A DNA stretch of 64,000 nt. Origin: Bacillaceae bacterium SAS-127 (GTDB lineage: Bacteria; Bacillota; Bacilli; Bacillales; Domibacillaceae). The translations under genes and the position numbers were made by a program. The DNA is taken from the NCBI GenBank assembly GCA_002261155.1, contig NKXN01000004.1:62001-126000 (forward strand), in the 5' to 3' direction. The notes under the pieces were generated by a model. It saw only the letters and a list, made by a program, of their open reading frames with translations, searched no databases and was not told the DNA's origin. Positions 27,710 through 35,908 of this stretch are shown piece after piece; within the stretch, counting starts at the first letter, position 1, and each line of letters starts with the position of its first letter.

Positions 27710-30700
27710 ATGGCTTACCAACCAAAGTCTTATCGTAAATTCGTTGCTACTGCAGCAACAGCTACTCTAGTAGCAACAGCTGTCACTCCAGCTTTCGCGG
27801 CAGGTTTCACAGATGTATCTGATCGTTATAAAGAAGCAGTTGATTACTTGGTGAAGAACGAAATCACTCAAGGTATGACTGAAACAAAATTTGGTGTTCA
27901 AGAGAAAATTAAACGTGTAGATGCAGCAAAAATGATTGCATTAGCTCTTAAATTAGACACTACTAAAGCTCCAGCTTCAGGTTTCACAGATGTTCCTAAG
28001 CGTGCTGAAGGTTATGTTAATGCACTTAAAGCAGAAGGAATCATCAGCGGTAAATCTGACACTAAATTCGGTTCAGAGGACACATTAACTCGTGGCGAAA
28101 TGGCTATCATTATCGATCGCGCGTACAAATTAACTGATAAAGCGGAAGTGAAATTCACTGACGTATCAGATCGTTATGCTGATTCTGTAGCTAAATTAGT
28201 AGCTGCTGGTATCACTCAAGGTAAAACTGAAACACAATTTGGTACAGGTTACTCAATCACACGTGGTGAGTTCGCAATCTTCGTTTTTAGAGCAGAAAAC
28301 CCAACACCAAAACCAGTAGTAGAAACTAAAGTTGAATCTGTAAGTGCGATTAACGCTTCTGAATTAAAAGTGACTTTCACTCAACCAGTAACTGAGAAAA
28401 CTGCTGAAGATAAAGCTAACTACGAATTAAAAATCAACAATGTAAAAGTTGCACAATCAGGTATTGCTGATATCGAATTATCTGCAGATGGTAAAGTAGC
28501 AACAATCTTACTTGATCAATCAGCTACTAAATCAGCATTCCAAAACGGTGACAAATATGTTATCCAAACAAATGATGCAATCGTTTCTAAAGACGGTAAA
28601 AAATTAGAGAAATTCGTTTCTAATGAAGCTACATTCTCAGAAACAGCTGCACCAGCATTAACTAAAGTAGCGAAAAAAGGAAATAGCTTAGAATTGACAT
28701 TCGATCGTCCAGTAAACGCTGTAGGTACAGGTGATGTAACTTTAGTGAAAATTGATGGTATCGAAATTGGATCTAAAGAACTTAAGCCGGTATCACCTAA
28801 AACAGTTGGTTCTGATGTATTAGGTGAAGCAGGTGATTACCGTTATACAATCGATATTACTGATGCAACAGCAAAAGCTGAAGCGAAAAAAGTAGGAACT
28901 CATGAAGTTGTTATCTTTGATGTAGAAGATACAGCATCTGCTTATGCTGCAAAAGCTAGCGTATTAACAGGTTCTTACACAGTAACGGATGCAGTAACAA
29001 CTCCTGAAGTAACAGGTATTGAAGCAGTAAATGCTAACCGTTTCTTCGTTTATACAAACGTTGATGTTGAATTAGATGCTAATTCAGTGATTAAAGTTAA
29101 CAAAGGTACACATGAATTTAAAGTAGATAATGCAGCATACAATGGTACTATTAACAAGTCTAGTGCTGTTACAGTTACTGACGCAGTGACAGGCACATAT
29201 AACAAAAAGCCTGGTATTTGGGTAACAGTAACAGATAACGAAGGTAATACTTCAGAAGAAAATCCATTATATCGTTCAGGTGAAGCAGCGGTTAACTTAT
29301 CAGTAACTGTTGAGAAATACACAGCTGACGGTTTGATCGGTAAAAAGTCAACACAAAACGTAACATTAAACAAGAACAATACAAAGCCAGTAGTAGATAC
29401 AACTTCAGTAGCGGCAGATGAAAAGTCATTAATCGTGAAATTCACAAATGAATTAGTAAAACTTGATGGTACTACTGGTTTAACTTTAACTGAAGGTACT
29501 GATTATGTAGTACGTAACAAAGAAGGTATTATTGTTACTGGATTCACAGCAGCAGTATCTGGTAAAGAGATAACATTTAGAAAAGGTTCTGAAGACCTTA
29601 AAGATGCACCATACACAGTGGAATTCAAAGAAGGTAAATTCAAAAACCAAGAAGATCGCAATAATGTAGCAACATACCTTGCAAATACAGTGAAGAACGA
29701 TGCATTTACAGTAACGGTAGGTAAAGAAGCACAATCTAACTTCAAATACACTGAATTTAAGTTCGACACATCAGGTACAGCAACAAACAACACTAATGTT
29801 GTTGACACTGTTAATGAAAACTCAATTACATTTAAATTACCAGCAAAAATGGGTGATTCAGCTCGTGATGTAGCTAACTACACACTTGACGGTAAAGCAT
29901 TACCAGCAGGTACAACAGTTGACTTCGTTAACGATCGTCAAACAGTAAAAGTTGTATTCCCTAAAGGTACATTCAAAACATCAACACAATACAAATTCGG
30001 TATCACAACAAACGTGAAAACTGAAGCTGGATCAATGATTGTAGGTTCACTACAAACAAAAGCACCAGCAGAATTAGTATTTGGTGTTAAAGATAATGTT
30101 AAACCTGAATTAGCATCTGCATTATACTATGTAGGTACTGAAACAGTAACAACAACAACTAAAACGAATCAAATTGAAGTAACATTCAATGAAGCAGTTA
30201 ACGTTACAACTGGTGCAGCAAATGACCCTGCAAATGACTTTTCTGTAATGATTAACGGTTCTAAGTACGATGTTGATGCTGTAACACAAGCTACAATGGG
30301 TGATGATAAAGATCGTAAAGTAGTATTAACATTAAAAGATTCAATCAACGTATCACAAGCAGCAACAATTAATATTATTCCTGAAGCTGACCAAGTTGGT
30401 GCATCAGCTGCAGTAAAAGAAATTGCTGTTCAAGATACAGCAGGTAACAAAGCTAAAGAAGGATCACAAACTACTTTAGCAGCAGGTAAAGTAAAATACA
30501 GTGCAGCATTAGCAGCACAAGCAGCAGATCAAGAAGCAGCACAAACTGTTATTAATCAAATTGCAGCACTTCCTGCATCTGTAACTTTAACTGATGAAAC
30601 AGCAGTAACATCTGCAAGAACTGCATACAATGCTCTTACTACATCTCAAAAAGCACTTGTAACAAACTTAGATAAATTAACTGCAGCAGAAGCTAAAATT

Positions 30701-30943
30701 GTTGAACTTAAAGATGCTAAAGCAGTAGCAGACGCTAAAGCAGCAATTACAGCATTAAACATTGCTTGGGATACTGATGTTGCTACAACTGTAGCAGCAG
30801 CGAATACAGCAATTAATGGAGCGACATTACCTACTGGTGTAACTGCAACTGCAGCAGCAGGTACAGATGCCAATGCTGGTAAAGTAGTTATTACTATTAC
30901 TAAAGGTGCAGCAACTGATGCATCAATCGTTATTGCTCCTTAA
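27710..30943 (+). CDS. S-layer protein 1 (SLH domains, 1077 aa)
   Basis: Signal peptide (residues 1-30, ending AFAA), then three SLH domains (about 31-195) that hold the protein to pyruvylated wall polymer, then a long Thr/Val/Lys/Ala-rich region of repeated beta-sandwich, Big/SbsC-like units. A helical FIVAR/GA-like segment (about 935-1010) and a final beta-rich stretch end ...TITKGAATDASIVIAP. Codon use is strongly biased (GCA, GTA, ACA), as in very highly expressed genes. AGGAGG precedes ATG 27710. The last domain ends abruptly at TAA TAA, 85 nt before a group II intron boundary; it may be the unspliced isoform. It shares its N-terminus with the protein at 39337. Confidence 0.93.
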   Translation: MAYQPKSYRKFVATAATATLVATAVTPAFAAGFTDVSDRYKEAVDYLVKNEITQGMTETKFGVQEKIKRVDAAKMIALALKLDTTKAPASGFTDVPKRAEGYVNALKAEGIISGKSDTKFGSEDTLTRGEMAIIIDRAYKLTDKAEVKFTDVSDRYADSVAKLVAAGITQGKTETQFGTGYSITRGEFAIFVFRAENPTPKPVVETKVESVSAINASELKVTFTQPVTEKTAEDKANYELKINNVKVAQSGIADIELSADGKVATILLDQSATKSAFQNGDKYVIQTNDAIVSKDGKKLEKFVSNEATFSETAAPALTKVAKKGNSLELTFDRPVNAVGTGDVTLVKIDGIEIGSKELKPVSPKTVGSDVLGEAGDYRYTIDITDATAKAEAKKVGTHEVVIFDVEDTASAYAAKASVLTGSYTVTDAVTTPEVTGIEAVNANRFFVYTNVDVELDANSVIKVNKGTHEFKVDNAAYNGTINKSSAVTVTDAVTGTYNKKPGIWVTVTDNEGNTSEENPLYRSGEAAVNLSVTVEKYTADGLIGKKSTQNVTLNKNNTKPVVDTTSVAADEKSLIVKFTNELVKLDGTTGLTLTEGTDYVVRNKEGIIVTGFTAAVSGKEITFRKGSEDLKDAPYTVEFKEGKFKNQEDRNNVATYLANTVKNDAFTVTVGKEAQSNFKYTEFKFDTSGTATNNTNVVDTVNENSITFKLPAKMGDSARDVANYTLDGKALPAGTTVDFVNDRQTVKVVFPKGTFKTSTQYKFGITTNVKTEAGSMIVGSLQTKAPAELVFGVKDNVKPELASALYYVGTETVTTTTKTNQIEVTFNEAVNVTTGAANDPANDFSVMINGSKYDVDAVTQATMGDDKDRKVVLTLKDSINVSQAATINIIPEADQVGASAAVKEIAVQDTAGNKAKEGSQTTLAAGKVKYSAALAAQAADQEAAQTVINQIAALPASVTLTDETAVTSARTAYNALTTSQKALVTNLDKLTAAEAKIVELKDAKAVADAKAAITALNIAWDTDVATTVAAANTAINGATLPTGVTATAAAGTDANAGKVVITITKGAATDASIVIAP

Positions 30944-31001
30944 TAAAACTAAACGAAACGTTACTTCATAAGCTAGTTATCTAGCGAAAGAAGTGGAAAT
31001 T

Positions 31002-31050
31002 AGACCTTATGGATATAACTTTAATTAGTGCCCTCCATAGGGTCTTTTTT
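31002..31050 (+). terminator. Terminator after S-layer gene 1, overlapping the intron 5' end
   Basis: AGACCTTATGGA (31002-31013) pairs with TCCATAGGGTCT (31034-31045; one G-T wobble) around a 20-nt loop, followed by a T run. The presumed intron boundary GTGCCC (31028) lies inside the loop and the right arm, so termination and intron folding are mutually exclusive. Confidence 0.8.
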
Positions 31051-31575
31051 CTAACTGTTATGTACCAATTGATAGGAGAATTCCCTATCCTTGCTCAACA
31101 GCCTGCTGGCAAGAGCCTAATCCTCCTGAGTCCGGTGATGCGCTGATACGCAGAAAGGGCTAAGTCAGGTGAAGACGTACTCATGAAATTGAGGCGGGGT
31201 TCCTTAAAAGGTAGCTACGGTCAGGTCGACGAATCCATGTAGGCAGGGTGAGGTAGTGAGTGTTGCGAGATTGCTAGGAGTTCAGCATTCATCCTTCCAT
31301 TTGGAATAATGGAATGGCGGTGAGCATAATTGGCTGTTAAACTAGCCGTTCTCATGCCTGAATAGTGGAGGCCTAAAGTTGTCAAAAGAAGGGATGGACA
31401 TAACGGAACGTTTGAAGTCTTTATAGGATAGGTGGATCAGCACCAGTGATACTATAAAGATGGCTGCGGGTTCATAGTAGTGACGATCACATGCCGCTTG
31501 GACTTGTATGGTAACATATGAGAAGGAAAAAACATGTAGGAGCGAAGGAACTCAGTCTGTAGTAGATATTCTTTT
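31028..31575 (+). ncRNA. Group II intron 5' half (domains I-III)
   Basis: GTGCCCTCCATAGGGT at 31028 parallels the LtrB intron 5' end (GTGCGCCC...AGGGT). Typical domain I segments follow: TTGCTCAAC...CTGCTGGCAAGAGCC near 31092, GCTAGGAG near 31272, and GGAACGTTTGAAG near 31401. TTCATAGTAGTGACGA near 31470 resembles the domain III motif of LtrB. The 7 nt before the boundary (31021-31027) can pair with 31327-31333 in the side of a domain I hairpin, an IBS1-EBS1-like contact with two wobbles. No reverse transcriptase/maturase ORF is present. Domain borders are approximate. Confidence 0.75.
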
Positions 31576-31609
31576 ATCAGCTTATTTCCCCAAAATAAGT
31601 AATCATAAG

Positions 31610-31657
31610 TAGACAACATAGATATCAAGTCACTTGTCTATGTTGTCTATTTTTTTA
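31610..31657 (+). terminator. Strong terminator inside the intron domain IV region
   Basis: A 13-bp perfect stem, TAGACAACATAGA with TCTATGTTGTCTA, is followed by seven T. It lies between domain III and the TetR gene, so read-through would be needed to transcribe the downstream domains V-VI. Confidence 0.9.
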
Positions 31658-31765
31658 TCTTGTTCTTGAACGATAACCAGTTGAAAATATCTTTTTAAGC
31701 GACTTCTATCGGTTATTGAGTAAAGAACCTTGCAAGTATTTAACTGATGGTTTGGAGTTGTTGTT

Positions 31766-32377
31766 ATGGCAGAAAGAGGTCGGCCTAAAGGGGCAAGTGG
31801 AGAAGAAAGTCGAGCGTTATTGCTGGAAATGGCGGCGAAAGAGTTCGCGCAAAATGGTTACTATGGAACGAAAGTAAGTGCCATTGTCAAAAGGGCATCA
31901 TTGAGCCAACCTACTTTCTATCTTTATTTCCAAAATAAAGAATCAATTTTTCGAGAATTAGTAGATTTATTTCATGTTCGACTCATCAATTTTGTGAAGA
32001 AAAGTCGCTTACAATCAGCGTTGGAATTAAGTACTGTACAAGCTCGAATTGCACTCGGTTTAACTAACTTGTTGCAGTTTTTTTCTGTCAATCCCGATTT
32101 AACGCGAATTGGCTTTTATCTTGCGACGGAAGCCACTCAAATAAAAGCCCAGCTCGTATTACAAATAAAAGGGAATCTGGACTTTGAAGTTAGCGAAGGC
32201 TATTTCCGTAAAGATATTGATACAGAAATGGCCGCAGAGTGCTTAGTCGGCATCATCGAACGTCTGACTTTCACCCAATTGCTTACCGAAAAAAAAGAAC
32301 CTGAAATAATTGCAAATGAAATAGTGAATTTGTTGTTATACGGAATGAAGATAATAGAACCGCTACCAAATGAATAA
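31766..32377 (+). CDS. TetR/AcrR-family transcriptional regulator
   Basis: A 203-aa repressor-type protein. The N-terminal helix-turn-helix (about residues 15-60) has LLEMAAKEFAQNGYYGTKVSAIVKRA and SQPTFYLYFQNKESIF, the TetR signature. The C-terminal ligand-binding region is helical and unassigned. ATG 31766 follows a weak TTTGGAG. It sits between group II intron domains III and V, where the maturase ORF is normally found. No divergent or co-transcribed efflux or enzyme gene is adjacent, so its target cannot be guessed. Confidence 0.88.
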   Translation: MAERGRPKGASGEESRALLLEMAAKEFAQNGYYGTKVSAIVKRASLSQPTFYLYFQNKESIFRELVDLFHVRLINFVKKSRLQSALELSTVQARIALGLTNLLQFFSVNPDLTRIGFYLATEATQIKAQLVLQIKGNLDFEVSEGYFRKDIDTEMAAECLVGIIERLTFTQLLTEKKEPEIIANEIVNLLLYGMKIIEPLPNE

Positions 32378-32598
32378 GAGGTTCTAATCAGAATAAAACA
32401 AAATTTAATGCCTGTCCAGAACATCTATAAAGATCGGTAATGGATATAAATAACGAATGAATTGGTGAGAAAATTAAACTATGCTCACCATCAATATTAC
32501 TCAAAAACTACTTTAAAGTAGTATATATTCGTTGAGTGGCTCTTCATTATAGTATGTTGTGACTAAATAGTACTTTTGAGTAGTTAATAATACAATTA

Positions 32599-32707
32599 GG
32601 GGAAATAATAGAATAATCTCTGCTGACGGATCGCCGTGTGCGGTGAAAGCCGCCTGCACGGTGAAGGCTCGAATCGAAAGCTATGATAAGTAGTATAAGA
32701 CGAGAAT
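32599..32707 (+). ncRNA. Group II intron domains V-VI, copy 1
   Basis: Domain V is a canonical 34-nt hairpin (32631-32664). The lower 8-bp helix TCGCCGTG/CACGGTGA has CGC at the catalytic-triad positions; the upper helix GCGG/CCGC is closed by a GAAA tetraloop with T-G. Domain VI (about 32668-32704) pairs CTCG with CGAG and GCTA with TAGT, and has an unpaired A 8 nt from the proposed 3' end (GAAT, 32707). The shared block starts at GGGGAAATAA (32599). Confidence 0.85.
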
Positions 32708-33373
32708 AGTGTAGATCTTGTAAGTCAGTTACTGGTTCATTTCGATTTTGAAAATAATGTTCTGAACCAAACAAACAATGTAACAGCAACAATAGAGCGT
32801 CCTGCTGATATTTCATATGAATCTAGAGGAGGCAATCAAGCAATCAAGTTTGGGGGAGTATATTCGCCGAATCAGGTGAATGTCGCATCCGATCCAAGCT
32901 TTACATTTACAGATGAAATAACTGTTGCTTATTTTTTAAAGGTGAATAATAAAATGGGTATGGATGGTTACAAACAGACAGTACCTTATGGAGCTCATGA
33001 TATTTTAATGGATCGTGATTGGAAGATTAATAATCGACTGTTTACTAGTGCAACAGATCCAAGTCGTATGATTATGTATTATCCAGATGCCACGCAGGAC
33101 GATGGGTGGGGACGACTTGTAGCGGATCATATTCCTACTGGCACATGGGTACACATTGCTTTTGTCATCTCAAAGACTACAGCTACTTCTTATGTAAATG
33201 GAGTGGTATCGGAATCTTTTGCGATGAATCCTACAGATTTTAGTACATTGGCAAAAGGTTTTAGCATTGGAAAATCTGATGACTGGTATCCGTTAAATGG
33301 ATCTTTAGATGATTTGAGAATCTATAATCGTCCTTTATCCTCACAGGAAATACAGATGTTAAGTGTGAAATAA
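32708..33373 (+). CDS. Start-less LamG-like exon A of the S-layer locus
   Basis: An open frame begins at the intron 3' boundary (AGT GTA GAT CTT) and runs 221 codons to TAA. There is no ATG/GTG/TTG with a ribosome site and no signal peptide at its start. The product (VSQLLVHFDFENNVL..., GTWVHIAFVISKTTATSYVNG, GSLDDLRIYNRPLSSQEI) is a clear LamG/concanavalin A-like jelly roll, normally found in secreted proteins. It is read as a 3' exon to be joined in phase 0 to the upstream S-layer frame. It could instead be a truncated relic. Confidence 0.7.
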   Translation, partial: SVDLVSQLLVHFDFENNVLNQTNNVTATIERPADISYESRGGNQAIKFGGVYSPNQVNVASDPSFTFTDEITVAYFLKVNNKMGMDGYKQTVPYGAHDILMDRDWKINNRLFTSATDPSRMIMYYPDATQDDGWGRLVADHIPTGTWVHIAFVISKTTATSYVNGVVSESFAMNPTDFSTLAKGFSIGKSDDWYPLNGSLDDLRIYNRPLSSQEIQMLSVK

Positions 33374-33438
33374 GGTAATGTCAGACTTCATATATGCTTT
33401 TTTAACTAAATTTAAACTTCACGTTTTATAATAAGTGC

Positions 33439-33551
33439 GGGGAAATAAGAAAAAGAGAAGACTGCTGACGGATCGCCGTGTGCAGTGAAAGCTGCCTGCA
33501 TGGTGAAGGCTCGTATCGAAAGCATCTATGATGGATGTATAAGACGAGAAT
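33439..33551 (+). ncRNA. Group II intron domains V-VI, copy 2
   Basis: Homologous to copy 1 over about 110 nt from GGGGAAATAA. The 34-nt domain V (33473-33506) keeps the lower helix and changes the upper helix to GCAG/CTGC, a compensatory change. Domain VI keeps CTCGT/ACGAG and changes the distal stem to GCATC/GATGT, again preserving pairing. The proposed 3' boundary is GAAT at 33551, with the same 12-nt context (GACGAGAATAGT) as copy 1. Confidence 0.85.
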
Positions 33552-34703
33552 AGTAATGATGTGACAGCATTGACAACAGCAATCGCAAACGCCAATGAGC
33601 TTCATAAAAAGGCAACAGAAGGAACAGAGGTAGGGCAATATGTTGTAGGTACAAAGCAAATATTAAAAGCAGCGATTGATGCAGCCAAATTAGTGGTTGA
33701 TGACGCTGCAAACAAAACAGCTGAACAATTAGCTGATGCAAAAGATGCATTAAATCTAGCAGTAAAAGCTTTTGAAAAAAGTAAGGTGGTAGCATTAACA
33801 AGATTAGAGAATGTAACAGTAGCAGCTACAGCAACGGATTCAAGTAATCGTATTACATTGGAGAATGGTGAGACACTCGTTCTTACATCTAGTGATATAA
33901 CGAACGCTGTTGCCACTATAACAGAGGTACCAAATGGAACGGTTCAAGTAACAGGTGTTGCCGTTGGAGGTCCAATAACCATTGTTGTTCAGGTGAAAAA
34001 AGATGGACAGATCATTAAATCCGGTACGTTCACAGTAACTGTAACTTCCGCTCCGGAGAGTATCACAAGTAAATCAATTATGAATCTTGATTTTTCAACT
34101 GTACAGGCAACTCAAGCCAAACTGGTTAGTAAGCCTGTTACAGTAGGTGACTTTACTGGTAATCGAAAAGACTTTACGATTGTCATTGAAGGGGAGCGTA
34201 TCCCAATTTATGTTTATTGGGCACTTTCGACAGATTTCCCAAAAGGTGCAGCAATGGGGAGCGTTGTAGAAAGTCATATTCAAGATTATTTCTATCAAAA
34301 ATATGGTGTAAATGGCTTCTCTATTCGTACTGTGGCTGCTTTTGGATTCGATGATACCTTTCAAATTAGTACATTCCAACCAGGTTCTGCTTCATCCTTT
34401 ACATTAGAAGGTAAGGACTGGTCGTACTTTTTTGAGCAATCTTCTGCACAAGGTATGGATACGGATACATCTAAAAATCGGACATTTACAATTAGTGACG
34501 GGACAAATGGAGCAACAATCCAACTGACATCCAAGTTTGCGACAATTGATGAGTTAGTGAATCGTATAAATAACCGTCTAACAAATGCTAATGTAAAAGC
34601 AAAAGCTGAAAAAGTAAGTACGACACAATTTAAAATTACATTGACATCAGATCAAGGAAATTTAGTAATTGGTGGTATGAATAAAGAGGATTTCTTTGAG
34701 TAA
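33552..34703 (+). CDS. Start-less FIVAR/Ig-like exon B of the S-layer locus
   Basis: The frame opens at the intron boundary (AGT AAT GAT GTG ACA) in the same phase as exon A and runs 383 codons. It has no credible start site or signal peptide. Residues about 4-78 form a helical FIVAR-like domain (LTTAIANANELHKKA, EQLADAKDALNLAVKAFEKS). Residues about 80-160 are a Big/Ig-like beta domain. The rest is beta-rich and ends with a flagellin-hook-like stretch (NRTFTISDGTNGATIQLTS). It is composed like an S-layer C-terminus and probably forms an alternative C-terminal segment of S-layer protein 1. Confidence 0.7.
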   Translation, partial: SNDVTALTTAIANANELHKKATEGTEVGQYVVGTKQILKAAIDAAKLVVDDAANKTAEQLADAKDALNLAVKAFEKSKVVALTRLENVTVAATATDSSNRITLENGETLVLTSSDITNAVATITEVPNGTVQVTGVAVGGPITIVVQVKKDGQIIKSGTFTVTVTSAPESITSKSIMNLDFSTVQATQAKLVSKPVTVGDFTGNRKDFTIVIEGERIPIYVYWALSTDFPKGAAMGSVVESHIQDYFYQKYGVNGFSIRTVAAFGFDDTFQISTFQPGSASSFTLEGKDWSYFFEQSSAQGMDTDTSKNRTFTISDGTNGATIQLTSKFATIDELVNRINNRLTNANVKAKAEKVSTTQFKITLTSDQGNLVIGGMNKEDFFE

Positions 34704-34766
34704 TCGGGTTGGTTGTTCTCGGAGTAATTAGGATCAAGCCCCATTACGTTAAAATGATAAGTAGAG

Positions 34767-34801
34767 ACAGAGAGTTGTTCATTTGGCTCTCTGTGTTTTT
34801 T
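34767..34801 (+). terminator. Terminator after exon B
   Basis: ACAGAGAG pairs with CTCTCTGT and is followed by a T run. Confidence 0.85.
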
Positions 34802-34885
34802 ATCATAAAATTATTCACTTCTATTTACAGTCTTTTTCCTTTTTTCTTTGTTATAATAATCAAAAAAAGAAAAGAGGAAGGAAAT

Positions 34886-35161
34886 GTGAGAGAGAAAGTG
34901 CGAATTCAAAGGATTTTGTCTTTGCTCGAAACCATCTGGCAACAGCAATTCGATGTGCGTTTTCACCAATTGATTTCAAATCTGTAGCACATGTATTCAT
35001 CTCAAAATGAAGGATACGGAAAAAGGCAAGTGAAGGAACAGAACTTTTTAGGGAATGAAGTGCCTTCTAGTTACCTTGATTTCTTTTACCTAGAAGATAG
35101 TGAATGGGAAGCGTTCCTAAAGTCGTTCATTGAGAAGGGGAAACAGATGACAATCAGTTAA
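34886..35161 (+). pseudogene. Small hypothetical gene broken by an in-frame amber codon
   Basis: GTG 34886 behind GAGGAAGG opens a frame encoding REKVRIQRILSLLETIW. TAG at 34985-34987 interrupts it, and the same frame continues HMYSSQNEGYGKRQVKEQ... to TAA 35159-35161. A single C-to-T change from CAG would create the TAG, so the ancestral protein was about 91 aa. The family is unassigned. Unlike the other broken genes here, this is a substitution and not an indel. Confidence 0.65.
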
Positions 35162-35348
35162 AAAAGGAGGGGAGTCATGGGTGTCAGATCCCCACTGCTG
35201 GCGCTAATGATATATCGAACTAACAACGGAAAGTAACTGTACATATACTCGTGCTCGTTCACCAACTATGCGTTAGGCATTATGTAAATTTGAAAGTAAT
35301 TATAGAATAATCAATTCTAAATTCGATATTTTACGAGGTGGTTTTGAA

Positions 35349-35552
35349 ATGGAACATTGTCCGATTTGTTCAAAAAATGATCAAGTCAATATTGAGAAGA
35401 AAGGTACAAACTGTTTATGTGATAGAGATTTCTGTGTTGGACAACGCTGTGGTGCAAGTGATATGACTGTAAGTTTTAAGTGTAACCGTTGTGAAGGCCA
35501 TGTGTTTAATTCAAAAGTATATGAAAGTTATGTGAGTTATCACTGTGGCTGA
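35349..35552 (+). CDS. Small cysteine-rich putative zinc-binding protein
   Basis: A 67-aa ORF with ATG 35349 behind GAGGTGG. Cysteines are arranged CPIC (residues 4-7), then C-x-C-D-x3-C, CG, CNRC (about 45-48) and a terminal HCG, suggesting two zinc-ribbon-like knuckles. No signal peptide or membrane segment is seen. I do not recognise a named family. It lies alone between intergenic stretches with no operon partner. Confidence 0.65.
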   Translation: MEHCPICSKNDQVNIEKKGTNCLCDRDFCVGQRCGASDMTVSFKCNRCEGHVFNSKVYESYVSYHCG

Positions 35553-35735
35553 AATTAACTTGTCTTTCATACTTTTTTAGTAAATTAAATGAATATCAAG
35601 GCTAGTATCCACATCATCTTTTAACTTTTAGGAACTCAAACAATTCAGCAGTTCTGTTAATTCGCAGTAATGGGGTGAAACCCACACCACTTTAAAGCGT
35701 TAAAGTGAAGGTCTACTCCTCTCTATTTTTTAATA

Positions 35736-35778
35736 AAACAGCCAACTGTCTGTAAAGGATAGTTGACTGTTTTGTTTT
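35736..35778 (+). terminator. Terminator in the 35553-35908 intergenic region
   Basis: AACAG-CAACT pairs with AGTTG-CTGTT and is followed by T-rich sequence. The same intergenic stretch holds a small hairpin, CACTTTAA/TTAAAGTG (about 35690-35710), and no gene that I can see. Confidence 0.75.
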
Positions 35779-35908
35779 ACCTCTCAGATTATCCGGAGTC
35801 AGCCCCTTATTACTTGTATGAGATGTTTGGAACAGTAAATGATGTTATAATAGATGTATCAATACTATTCGGTTGTAATAGTAAATATTCGGGTAATGCT
35901 AGGTAGAG

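Noticed and set aside
27900-30700. Long minus-strand ORFs inside the S-layer genes
   Set aside because: They mirror the strongly biased codons of the plus-strand gene, lack ribosome sites and show no protein-family features.
31300-32600. A maturase/reverse-transcriptase remnant in intron domain IV
   Set aside because: No frame shows RT motifs (such as YADD) or LtrA-like sequence; the only real ORF is TetR-like.
33360-33440. GTGTG at about 33363 and GTGCGGGG at about 33436 as 5' ends of a second, complete group II intron
   Set aside because: Only about 110-190 nt separate them from the second 3' boundary and no domain I-III sequence lies between; the second D5-D6 is better read as an extra 3' module of the first intron.
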